This document shows positions 9,985 to 17,967 of a stretch of DNA of 64,000 nucleotides, piece after piece. The stretch spans positions 620,001 through 684,000 of the forward strand of contig NZ_JAFAIX010000004.1 in NCBI RefSeq assembly GCF_019236475.1. The letters are read 5' to 3'. Positions within the stretch are counted from its first letter, which is position 1. Each line of letters starts with the position of its first letter. Both the position numbers and the translations under genes were made by a program. The notes below the pieces were generated by a model. That model saw only the letters and a list, made by a program, of their open reading frames with translations. It had not been told where the DNA came from and ran no database searches. This DNA is from Chitinophaga sp. Lineage in GTDB: Bacteria; Bacteroidota; Bacteroidia; Chitinophagales; Chitinophagaceae.

Positions 9985-10422
9985 ATGAGAGTATTCATTA
10001 TCATAGTAGGTGTTCTATTATGTATCGGTATTACGGTGTTTGTTTTCCTCCCCGCAAAGAATGCGGATAAATTTACAGACATCATTGATATAGCGTCCTC
10101 CATGAGTAAATCGCATTTATATATCAAGAAGAAAGTATGGGGTATGACTGCTGAGGACCAACTCATATTGATATCGAATTCTCCAGAACGGTTATATTCC
10201 TATAATAAGCAAACAGAGGTTATTTATCATGGGATTGAACCATTTTTATATAAGTTCCAAGGTGATTCGTTAATGGTCTATACATATAGGAAAGCAGCTA
10301 TTCCTACAGACTTTCACTCCGATATCAGGATTGTTCAGCATGAAATGAGCAGTTTGGAGCGGGATTCCTTGTTTGCGCATGATCGTTATAAGGAATTGGG
10401 GTTTGAAGTGGTGAGTAGATGA
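9985..10422 (+). CDS. Hypothetical protein with N-terminal membrane anchor
   Basis: 145 residues from ATG 9985 (MRVFIIIVGVLLCIGITVFVF), which begins directly with a hydrophobic anchor; a TTG at 9940 would place 15 extra residues before it and is less likely. The rest is a small soluble domain outside the cytoplasmic membrane. No family is recognised. The gene lies after 9264-9917 on the same strand and may share its transcript. It converges with the pair at 10515-11449. Confidence 0.6.
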   Translation: MRVFIIIVGVLLCIGITVFVFLPAKNADKFTDIIDIASSMSKSHLYIKKKVWGMTAEDQLILISNSPERLYSYNKQTEVIYHGIEPFLYKFQGDSLMVYTYRKAAIPTDFHSDIRIVQHEMSSLERDSLFAHDRYKELGFEVVSR

Positions 10423-10514
10423 TGGGTGTAAAAAGACACACCAAAGAGGATCACCTATAATGATGAGGAGCTGATGTGGAATTATACCATCCAATTTTGC
10501 TCCCCAAAATCTCA

Positions 10515-10991
10515 TTAGCTTAATAATTGTTGCTTGATTACCGGTAATATATTTTCATTGTATAGTTTATCCTTATGAGCGCTCGTGAGAAATGGGCTTA
10601 TCTGATATGATCTTCCATAAGGATTGTTCTTACTGGCAATTGCCATATACGGTTTCCCATTCAGGGTATTCTGCACTATCTGCACTTCATTTTTATCTAT
10701 GAGCGTATGCTTGAAATATCCGCCAAAACTCATGGAAACTGCAGCCTTACCCGCTGGAATATATAGCTGTATGTCTGCGCTGAAGAATTTATACAGCAAG
10801 GCAGGGAAAACCAAACAACCACCCGTAGCCAACGGTAACTGCCAGAAATCCTGATATCTAATTGCCAGGTAAATACCTAGGCAAAGAAACATAACGCCTA
10901 CAATTATAATGCGAATAGTGTTTTTGACATAACACCGGTTTGGGGTTACGATCAGATCAGTACCCTGCCAATGCATCATTTTATCGTTCAT
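10515..10991 (-). CDS. Hypothetical two-TM membrane protein (second gene of pair)
   Basis: 158 residues. Two hydrophobic segments (about residues 27-46 and 53-70) are followed by a beta-rich C-terminal domain, the layout of small bacterial PH-like membrane proteins, though no family signature is certain. Its start overlaps the stop of the upstream gene by 4 bp (10988-10991), so the two are translationally coupled. The upstream partner has the same layout, which suggests two diverged copies that work together (inference). Confidence 0.65.
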   Translation of the reverse strand: MNDKMMHWQGTDLIVTPNRCYVKNTIRIIIVGVMFLCLGIYLAIRYQDFWQLPLATGGCLVFPALLYKFFSADIQLYIPAGKAAVSMSFGGYFKHTLIDKNEVQIVQNTLNGKPYMAIASKNNPYGRSYQISPFLTSAHKDKLYNENILPVIKQQLLS

Positions 10992-11449
10992 CGCTTTCCC
11001 AATATTTTTTCAGTTTCCAATAAAAGGATTTCTGTGTTTTTAGGGTTCATCAAGCTTTGTCCTAATAAGAGAGGTTCCTCCTTTCCCTTTCTGCTCACAA
11101 GTGCAAATGCAGAAGAAATCAATATCAATCCATAAATCCTATTGTTGATGGAGAAACTTTGAATATCTGAAAGCGCAATAGTTTGGCTGGAGGCCAATAG
11201 ACTTGATTTTTGGGTGAGTGTCTTGTTGTCCAGGTTTATCAATACATAATTAAACATTCGGTTGACAAAGCCCAGCCCAAAACATGCAGCTATACCTGCA
11301 GTTATATAACTACTTATACCACTGTATTTTGTAGGAAACCATATTGCAACAGTAAAGAGTATCAATGCAATGACTATATATTGCGTTTTTTGGTCTTTTA
11401 TCCTATAGCGATTTCCGCTTATTGGCTGATAACATTGATAGTTTGTCAT
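10988..11449 (-). CDS. Hypothetical two-TM membrane protein (first gene of pair)
   Basis: 153 residues. Hydrophobic segments at about residues 25-41 and 46-66 are followed by a beta-rich domain (LINLDNKTLTQKSSLL, then IALSDIQSFSIN) that resembles the bacterial PH-like arrangement in which strands follow a membrane hairpin. It overlaps the downstream gene by 4 bp. No named family is recognised. The 5' side holds direct repeats (11606-11655). Confidence 0.65.
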   Translation of the reverse strand: MTNYQCYQPISGNRYRIKDQKTQYIVIALILFTVAIWFPTKYSGISSYITAGIAACFGLGFVNRMFNYVLINLDNKTLTQKSSLLASSQTIALSDIQSFSINNRIYGLILISSAFALVSRKGKEEPLLLGQSLMNPKNTEILLLETEKILGKR

Positions 11450-11605
11450 TGAAGTTGTATGTTTTTTAGATTTGTATTAACTGTTATTGCTGGTCTGGTT
11501 ATACATTATTTACTCATACAGAAAGCTGATAGCGCCTTCCATTTTATATCAAACTTGATAGCGTTTCAAAATTCATAGGTTTAACTTCCAATGCAAAACA
11601 TTTGA

Positions 11606-11655
11606 CGCCTACAAAACGCCTACTATCAAAAAAAAGGCGCCTACAAAACGACTAC
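11606..11655. repeat. 13-bp direct repeat, 32 bp apart
   Basis: CGCCTACAAAACG occurs at 11606-11618 and 11638-11650, each followed by a CTAC-containing pentamer (CCTAC and ACTAC). The copies lie in the otherwise featureless 342-bp gap 11450-11791, upstream of the minus-strand gene at 11449. They could be a paired regulator site or simple duplication. Besides this repeat and the terminator at 11731 nothing is seen in the gap. Confidence 0.55.
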
Positions 11656-11730
11656 GTGTTTTTATAAATTATTAAAATGTATAGAATAATAAGTATTGTT
11701 TAAACATAATATGATAATGTGTTGGAAAAT

Positions 11731-11760
11731 AAAAAGGTGCGCCCGAGAGCGCACCTTTTT
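11731..11760. terminator. Bidirectional-looking intrinsic terminator
   Basis: AAAAAGGTGCGC (11731-11742) and GCGCACCTTTTT (11749-11760) form a perfect 12-bp stem with a 6-nt loop. A- and T-runs on either side allow it to work on both strands. It directly follows the AAA ATPase gene on the minus strand. Confidence 0.85.
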
Positions 11761-11791
11761 ATTTATCAGAGAAGGTTATTAATTTAAGTTA

Positions 11792-13288
11792 CTACTCCAC
11801 ATCATCATCCCCACTCATACTGAAATTCATCATCGTTCCCAGTAAATCCGAGAACCTCGTCTCATTTTCCAGTACTTTCTTACTGATCAGCGAATACGCG
11901 CTAAGTCCATGCAACACAAATTCCATGAGCAGCAGGGATTCTTTGCCATTAGCTCTTGGGAAATGGTCTGCTACCAGGTCTTTCAGGCCATCTACTTTGG
12001 ACAGCGCCACTTCATATTGTTTATCTGTCAGGTCTTGTAGGAGTTGCAGTTGATTCCCTTTATCGAACCATTGGATAACGGCGCGGTAAGGGTTTTCTGC
12101 GGGAATGGTTTGTTTACGCTTCTTGTAATTTTCCGGATTAGGGAAGTAATTCGCGAAAATAGTGCGAATGGATTTATCCAATAGGTTATGTGCTACCTGT
12201 AAAGGACCTTCCTGTTCTCCTTCATACACGAGTTCAATCTTACCGGTGATGGCAGGGATAATTCCTTGTAAATCCCCGATGCGTACTTGTGTTTCTTTTT
12301 CTTTATTAATGATGGCCCTCCGCTCGCCGGCACTCACTGCATTTTCAAAGGCGGCAATGGTCAGACGGGCAGATACCCCGCTTTTTTTGTCGACGTACTC
12401 ACTGGTACGGGCTTCGAAAGCTACCTGTTCGATCAAGCGTTTCACCATGTCCGACATCCGTACTTTCTGCTGTTGATCCTCATGGATAGCGGCTTCTTGT
12501 TCGGTGATGAGCAGGGAATTTTCGATATTTTTTGGATAGTGCGTGATAATCTGGCTTTCTATCCTATCTTTTAATGGTGTAACGATGGATCCTCTGTTCG
12601 TATAGTCTTCCGGGTTAGCGGTGAAGATGAACAGGATATCCAACGGCATTCTAATTTTGAAGCCACGAATCTGGATATCGCCTTCCTGGAGGATATTGAA
12701 CAGGGATACCTGTATACGTGCTTGCAAGTCTGGGAGTTCGTTGATAACGAAGATACCGCGATTGGAACGAGGGATAATCCCGAAATGAATCACTCTTTCA
12801 TCTGCGAAGCTGAGTTTCAGGTTGGCGGCTTTGATGGGATCAATATCGCCGATGAGATCAGCTACGGATACATCCGGTGTGGCTAGTTTTTCGCCGTAAC
12901 GTTGACTGCGATGCAGCCAGGAGATAGGCGTTTTATCTCCTTTTTCTGCGATCAGGTCGCGGGCATATCGGGAGAGGGGCATAAAAGGATCGTCGTTGAC
13001 TTCAGAGCCTTCTATTACTGGGATATATTCATCCAGCAAGTCTACCATCTGGCGGGCCATACGGGTTTTTGCCTGGCCGCGGAGACCGAGAAAAAGGATA
13101 TTATGCCGTGATAAGAGGGCGCGCTCTGTGTCCGGAATAACCGTGTCTTCATAACCTATTATACCTGGAAAAGTGGCCTCTTTCTGTTTCAGTCGGGTAA
13201 TCAGGTTTTGTCTGATCTCTTCTTTTACTGACTTAGGCTGGTAGCCGCTTTTCTTCAGTTCGCCCAGTGTTTTTATGTTAGTGTCCAT
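11792..13288 (-). CDS. MoxR/magnesium-chelatase-like AAA+ ATPase
   Basis: 498 residues. The AAA+ core has a Walker A loop (FLGLRGQAKTRMARQ), a Walker B (GIFVINELPD), and sensor 1 (LFIFTANPEDY), in the order of MoxR/ChlI-type ATPases. The C-terminal 200 residues are helical. MoxR ATPases remodel or load metal or cofactor into partner proteins and usually act with a von Willebrand A protein. Here the VWA gene lies just upstream on the same strand (29-bp gap), so they are an operon. The acidic tail (MSGDDDVE) is a small oddity. The client is not indicated by neighbours. Confidence 0.9.
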   Translation of the reverse strand: MDTNIKTLGELKKSGYQPKSVKEEIRQNLITRLKQKEATFPGIIGYEDTVIPDTERALLSRHNILFLGLRGQAKTRMARQMVDLLDEYIPVIEGSEVNDDPFMPLSRYARDLIAEKGDKTPISWLHRSQRYGEKLATPDVSVADLIGDIDPIKAANLKLSFADERVIHFGIIPRSNRGIFVINELPDLQARIQVSLFNILQEGDIQIRGFKIRMPLDILFIFTANPEDYTNRGSIVTPLKDRIESQIITHYPKNIENSLLITEQEAAIHEDQQQKVRMSDMVKRLIEQVAFEARTSEYVDKKSGVSARLTIAAFENAVSAGERRAIINKEKETQVRIGDLQGIIPAITGKIELVYEGEQEGPLQVAHNLLDKSIRTIFANYFPNPENYKKRKQTIPAENPYRAVIQWFDKGNQLQLLQDLTDKQYEVALSKVDGLKDLVADHFPRANGKESLLLMEFVLHGLSAYSLISKKVLENETRFSDLLGTMMNFSMSGDDDVE

Positions 13289-13317
13289 GCTAAATTTTTA
13301 CTGATTACTAGGATAAG

Positions 13318-14412
13318 TTAAAATAATTTCCGTTTACCGTTTTCGAAGTCGTAAAAAAGAAACTGGCCGAGTTTATCGGTACCGGAGAAAAAGGCTTTAC
13401 CATTATTGGTTTCCGTAAATTCCTGTACAAATTGTTGCAGCCATGGGTCTGTGGCTACCATAAAAGTGGTGATGGGTATTTTCAGTTTCTTACATTGCGC
13501 CGCCAGGTTGAGGGTACGATTGAGAATTTTCCGGTCTAGACCGAAGCTATTCTTATAGTACTGTTTTCCTTGTTTCAGGCAGGTAGGTTTCCCGTCGGTG
13601 ATCATGAAGATCTGTTTATTAGGATTCCGTCGTCTGCGCAGCAAGTCCATAGCCAGCTCCAGACCGGCAACGGTATTGGTATGGTAAGGGCCTACCTGCA
13701 AGTAGGGCAGGTCCTTGATTTCTATTTGCCAGGCATCATTGCCAAATACAATGATATCCAGCGTATCCTTCGGATAACGGGTGGTAATGAGCTCACTGAG
13801 GGCCATCGCCACTTTTTTCGCGGGTGTGATACGATCTTCTCCGTAGAGAATCATAGAATGGGAGATATCTATCATCAACGCGGTGGAGGTCTGCGTTTTG
13901 AAATCTGTTTCCTTGATTACCAGGTCTTCCTGGTCCATGGAAAAACTTTCAATGCCGTGATTGACCTGCGCGTTATGGATAGATGCCGTGTAATCCAGTT
14001 GATCCACATTATCCCCAAATTGGAAAGGGCGGGTTTCTGCATTCAGCTCGTCGCCCATACCGGATTTGCGGATATTATGATTGCCGGTAGAAGATTTTTT
14101 CAACTTGCCGAAAATCTCTTCTAGGGCGCTTTTGCGGATGATCTGTTCTGTTTTGGAGGTGATGATGATCTCCCCGGTATCTTCCTTCTCCCGTAAATAA
14201 CCTTTTTCTTGCAAATCTTGCAAAAAATCTCCGATGCCATAATCATCATTGGTAAGGCCATACTCATTATCCAGCTGGGTGAGCCATTGAAGTGCTTCAT
14301 TTACATCGCCGCTGGTATAGGTAAGTAGTTGTGTGAAGAGATCCAGTAATTTCTGGAAAGGTGGCTTGGTACTGTCGCCAGGATTGAACCTGGAAAATGT
14401 AATTCCTCTCAT
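13318..14412 (-). CDS. VWA-domain protein, partner of MoxR-like ATPase
   Basis: 364 residues. The C-terminal half is a von Willebrand A domain with a MIDAS motif (MIDISHSM, DxSxS), the MIDAS threonine region (LDIIVFGNDAW) and ITDGKPT. The N-terminal half is helical. No signal peptide is seen, so it is cytoplasmic. VWA/MoxR pairs act as chaperone-like modules that insert metals or activate large complexes. It is the first gene of the pair on the minus strand and diverges from the isomerase-like gene at 14532. Confidence 0.9.
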   Translation of the reverse strand: MRGITFSRFNPGDSTKPPFQKLLDLFTQLLTYTSGDVNEALQWLTQLDNEYGLTNDDYGIGDFLQDLQEKGYLREKEDTGEIIITSKTEQIIRKSALEEIFGKLKKSSTGNHNIRKSGMGDELNAETRPFQFGDNVDQLDYTASIHNAQVNHGIESFSMDQEDLVIKETDFKTQTSTALMIDISHSMILYGEDRITPAKKVAMALSELITTRYPKDTLDIIVFGNDAWQIEIKDLPYLQVGPYHTNTVAGLELAMDLLRRRRNPNKQIFMITDGKPTCLKQGKQYYKNSFGLDRKILNRTLNLAAQCKKLKIPITTFMVATDPWLQQFVQEFTETNNGKAFFSGTDKLGQFLFYDFENGKRKLF

Positions 14413-14531
14413 AGCACTAGTTCTACCTAAAATTAACGAAAAATAACTGGAATACTCAAATGAATAAACCGGAGAGATATTTGCATTTTCGCCTGAAAGC
14501 TATTACTTTCAATTATCAAAAAAATATCTAT

Positions 14532-15377
14532 ATGAAAAAACTGAGAAATGCATTAATGCTGGCCGGCGGCCTGGCGGTTGCATTATTTGCACAAAGTGCC
14601 GGTGCCCAGGCCAGAGCAGATGCATTGGGCTGGAAACTTGGCGCACAGGCTTACACCTTTAACCGCTTTACCTTTGCAGAGGCGCTGGACAAAATGGACA
14701 GTTGCGGTATCCAGTATGTGGAAGCATTCCCTGGTCAGAAACTGGGTGGCGGCCTGGAAGGTACATTTGACTATCATATGGGACCCGATAAACAGGAACA
14801 GTTGAAACAACTGATTAGAAAGAAACACAAAGTGCTGATGGCATTTGGTGTGGTAGTACCACCATCTGCTGCTGAATGGAGAATGCTGTTTGATTTCGCG
14901 AACAGAATGGGTATCCAAAGCATCACCACTGAACCACAACCGCAATTCCTTGATTTGATCTCTTCTCTCTGCGATCAATATAATATCAAAGTGGCTATCC
15001 ACGATCATCCTAAACCAAGCCATTATTGGCATCCAGACAGCGTGCTGGCTGCTATCAAAGGCAGAAGTAAACTTATGGGTGCTTGCGCGGATATCGGTCA
15101 CTGGGTACGTTCTGGCCTTGATCCGGTAGAATGCCTGAAAAAGCTGAATGGTCGCGTGGTAAGTCTGCACTTTAAAGACCTGAACGAGAAATCTCCCGAA
15201 GCCCACGACGTTGTTTGGGGTAATGGTGTTTCTCAGATCCCTGCGGTATTGGAAGAGCTGAAAGCACAGAAATTCAAAGGTTTATTCTCTGTGGAATATG
15301 AATACCACTGGGAAAACAGCGTTCCTGAAGTGAAAGAAAGCGCTGCTTACTGGAGAACAATGGTGAGCAATCTCTAA
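14532..15377 (+). CDS. Secreted sugar phosphate isomerase/epimerase-like TIM-barrel protein
   Basis: 281 residues from ATG 14532 (MKKLRNALMLAGG), which starts a signal peptide ending QSAGAQA; upstream in-frame ATG 14460 would place 24 non-signal residues before it. The mature protein is an AP_endonuclease_2/xylose-isomerase-type barrel, with metal-ligand candidates in SITTEPQ, VAIHDHP, GACADIGHW and FSVEYEYHWE. Bacteroidota exported members act on sugars or inositols. It is monocistronic, with a strong terminator following. Confidence 0.88.
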   Translation: MKKLRNALMLAGGLAVALFAQSAGAQARADALGWKLGAQAYTFNRFTFAEALDKMDSCGIQYVEAFPGQKLGGGLEGTFDYHMGPDKQEQLKQLIRKKHKVLMAFGVVVPPSAAEWRMLFDFANRMGIQSITTEPQPQFLDLISSLCDQYNIKVAIHDHPKPSHYWHPDSVLAAIKGRSKLMGACADIGHWVRSGLDPVECLKKLNGRVVSLHFKDLNEKSPEAHDVVWGNGVSQIPAVLEELKAQKFKGLFSVEYEYHWENSVPEVKESAAYWRTMVSNL

Positions 15378-15410
15378 TACACGATATTACAACTCGTTTT
15401 TTACAAGATT

Positions 15411-15491
15411 AAAACCCCGGAAATGACGTCGCAGACGTCATTTCCGGGGTTTTGTCTTTTTAGTCGACCCTGCCCCGCGGGCAGGCACGAC
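15411..15491. terminator. Double-hairpin terminator element A
   Basis: A 20-bp perfect stem (15411-15430 with 15434-15453, loop GCA) carries the palindrome TGACGTC/GACGTCA at its tip and A/T runs at its base. A tail with TCTTTTTAGTCG follows, then a second hairpin in which CTGCCC pairs with GGGCAG, itself framed by GTCG (15463-15466) and CGAC (15488-15491). The element separates convergent genes and would terminate both. It is closely similar in organisation to the element at 17882-17960. Confidence 0.85.
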
Positions 15492-15502
15492 AGTTAATAG
15501 CG

Positions 15503-17746
15503 TTAGAATCGAAAGGCAATACTCCCGGCCACATTACGGGGCATCTGTCTTTCAACAGTTGTCCACCCGTTATAGTATTCCTTATTGGTCAGGTTATTGA
15601 CTTTCAACGTGAGTACATAGCGTTTGGTATCATAGAATACAGATGCATTCAGTACAGTATATGCTGGGAGGGTGAATTTACCCACAATGCGATTATTGGC
15701 CACTACATTGTCGCTCACATAATTTCCTCCGAAACCGGCTCCCAGTCCGTGTAATTTGCCACTGCTCACAGCATAGCTAATCCAAAGATTCGCCAGGTCA
15801 GTAGGACCTGCTGTTACTGGTCGCAATCCTTCTTGGTAGTCGAAGGTATTTTCCAGTTTACTGTTATTGTGGCTGTAACCGGCCACGATATTCATGCCTG
15901 GCAGTGGGTTGGCGGTAGCTTCCAGCTCTATACCACGACTGCTTTGCTTTCCACCTTGGGTGGTATAGTTCAGTTTATTGCCATTGGCATCTGTATAAAA
16001 GCTCTGGTTCAGGATATTGGATACTTTAATATCGTATACCGTAGCCGTAAAGCTCAGTTTATGCTGGAATACATCCAGTTTTACACCACCTTCTAGCTGA
16101 TTTGCCTGTTGGGGCTTAAAGGTAGTAGTGAGTTCCGGGAGGGGCTGTGTCTGCGGAGCTACATTCTGAAAACCATTCATATAATTGGCGAATACGCTTA
16201 CTTGGTCTTTCAGCACTTGGTACACCAATCCAAACTTAGGCGACCAGGCGGTTTGCGTATAAGGCGACGGCGCTTTGTTGCTGATATAATTGGTGACGCC
16301 TTTGTAATCGAAGTAGTCGAACCGCAAACTGGCCATGGCTATGAGTTTATCGGTAATATTTACTACATCGGAAATATAAATCCCGTAGGTATTATTAGTA
16401 GTCCTGTTTTTTGTAGCGCCAGACTGGTTAGCGGCGGCCAGTTTAGCATCCACACTTTGGCGGTTTAAATTGTAATAATTGGGATCATAAATGTTCACCG
16501 TACTTACGCTGTCGAATAGTAGATAAGGAGAGTTGTCGTTGCGGACTTCCATCTGCATATAATCAAATCCCACCAGGATGCGGTTGCGCACATTACCGAT
16601 TTTGAAATCGCCCGTAAAATTCTGTTGGATATCTGTATTCGAAGTAGTAGCATTTTGGTGATATACAAAGCGGCTCAACAGCGTATCATTTGCTCTGTTG
16701 GCGCCTGGCGCAAAGTTGCCTTTGTCCAGGAACATTACATAAGAATAATAACCATTGCTGCGGGCTTCGCTCCGGGATACGCTGGTTTGGGATGTCCAGT
16801 TGTTGGACATTTTATAGGTGGCCTGTGCCTGGAGATTGACCGTAGGCGTTTTATAAGTAATATCATCGCTGGTGAAGGAGCGTTTGAAGTCCATGCCCAG
16901 TTCTGTAGGATTATGCGCGATCAGTGGTCTGCTTCTGTTGAGAAAAACCATGAGGGCATTGGTAGATTCGCCGGTGCTGAATACGGAATTAAAATTGAAA
17001 GTCAGTTTATCGTTTACGCGGTATTGTAGACTAGGCGCGAAGAACAGGCTTTTAGACCAGCCAGCATCCTGCCAGGAGTTTTGTGATTGGTATGCCGCGA
17101 TGGTGCGCAGGGTCAGGGAATTATCGGGTTTGAGTGGCGTATTAACGTCGGCGGATACACGGTTTAGGCCGTAGCTGCCGCCAGTATAGGCGATTTCGCC
17201 ACCGAAGCCATCATAGGGCTTTTTTGTTACCAAATTGATGAGGCCACCGAAAGAGATCAGCGAACTACCGTAAAGAGTGCCGGAAGGACCTTTTAGCACT
17301 TCCATTCTTTCCACATAAGCCGGATCGCCGATGCCGTTGGTGAGTCCGGGTAAACCGTTTACCATCGTGGGTTGCACCGCGAAACCGCGGAGAGAGAAAT
17401 AGCCTGCCCCATCGGAAGGGCGGCCAGTAGAGGACCAGAGTTTAGTAATCCCGGGAACATTCTTTAGTGCATCATCCAAATTGGTTGTTACTTGTTGTTG
17501 CAATAACTGGGCATTTACCACAGAATAAACCTGTGGATTTTCCAAATTTCGCAAGGGCAGTTTGGCGATATATTGAGATTCTTTATTAGTAAAGCGGCGT
17601 TGAGAGCCAGTGATGGTCACTTCAGACAGTTGTCTCTCTGAAAATTCCTGACGAGTCTTTATTGTATCTGTATTATGTTGTGCCGATACCATTACAGTAA
17701 TGGCCAGCAGTAAAGTTGTTACGACTAAGAGTTTTCTAAACATCAT
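15503..17746 (-). CDS. TonB-dependent siderophore receptor
   Basis: 747 residues. After a signal peptide (to about residue 22, SAQ) there is a plug domain with DDALKNVPGITKLWS, SLRGFAVQPTMVNGLPG and VERMEVLKGPSGTLYG, then a 22-strand-type barrel ending in the aromatic C-terminus SIAFRF. There is no STN domain and no carboxypeptidase-like extension, so this is a plain FhuA/FepA-type receptor, and its synthesis is probably under iron control rather than FecR signalling. The ferric-siderophore substrate cannot be named. No siderophore synthesis or ABC genes are adjacent. Confidence 0.93.
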   Translation of the reverse strand: MMFRKLLVVTTLLLAITVMVSAQHNTDTIKTRQEFSERQLSEVTITGSQRRFTNKESQYIAKLPLRNLENPQVYSVVNAQLLQQQVTTNLDDALKNVPGITKLWSSTGRPSDGAGYFSLRGFAVQPTMVNGLPGLTNGIGDPAYVERMEVLKGPSGTLYGSSLISFGGLINLVTKKPYDGFGGEIAYTGGSYGLNRVSADVNTPLKPDNSLTLRTIAAYQSQNSWQDAGWSKSLFFAPSLQYRVNDKLTFNFNSVFSTGESTNALMVFLNRSRPLIAHNPTELGMDFKRSFTSDDITYKTPTVNLQAQATYKMSNNWTSQTSVSRSEARSNGYYSYVMFLDKGNFAPGANRANDTLLSRFVYHQNATTSNTDIQQNFTGDFKIGNVRNRILVGFDYMQMEVRNDNSPYLLFDSVSTVNIYDPNYYNLNRQSVDAKLAAANQSGATKNRTTNNTYGIYISDVVNITDKLIAMASLRFDYFDYKGVTNYISNKAPSPYTQTAWSPKFGLVYQVLKDQVSVFANYMNGFQNVAPQTQPLPELTTTFKPQQANQLEGGVKLDVFQHKLSFTATVYDIKVSNILNQSFYTDANGNKLNYTTQGGKQSSRGIELEATANPLPGMNIVAGYSHNNSKLENTFDYQEGLRPVTAGPTDLANLWISYAVSSGKLHGLGAGFGGNYVSDNVVANNRIVGKFTLPAYTVLNASVFYDTKRYVLTLKVNNLTNKEYYNGWTTVERQMPRNVAGSIAFRF

Positions 17747-17881
17747 TTGCTATTGAATGGGTTGAAATATTTCGATTGAGGGAGCAAATGTCTGCATCAG
17801 GATTTTTTGGGGAGACTCGGATCCGGAAAAGGAATTACGCAATCCGGAAATTGGTAGGAGTGGGAACTAAAAAGTGGCATC

Positions 17882-17960
17882 AAAAAAAAGAGCGTGACGT
17901 CTTGCGACGTCACGCTCTTTTTTATCTTTTTCGTCGTTTCTGCCCAGCGGGCAGGGACGA
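17882..17960. terminator. Double-hairpin terminator element B
   Basis: An 18-bp perfect stem (17884-17901 with 17906-17923) again has TGACGTC/GACGTCA at the loop, but a different lower stem (AGAGCG versus CCCCGGAAA in element A). TCTTTTTCGTCG and a second hairpin CTGCCC/GGGCAG with outer TCGTC/GACGA follow (17931-17960). It sits directly downstream of the GT117 gene (minus strand). Confidence 0.85.
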
Positions 17961-17967
17961 TTTGCCT

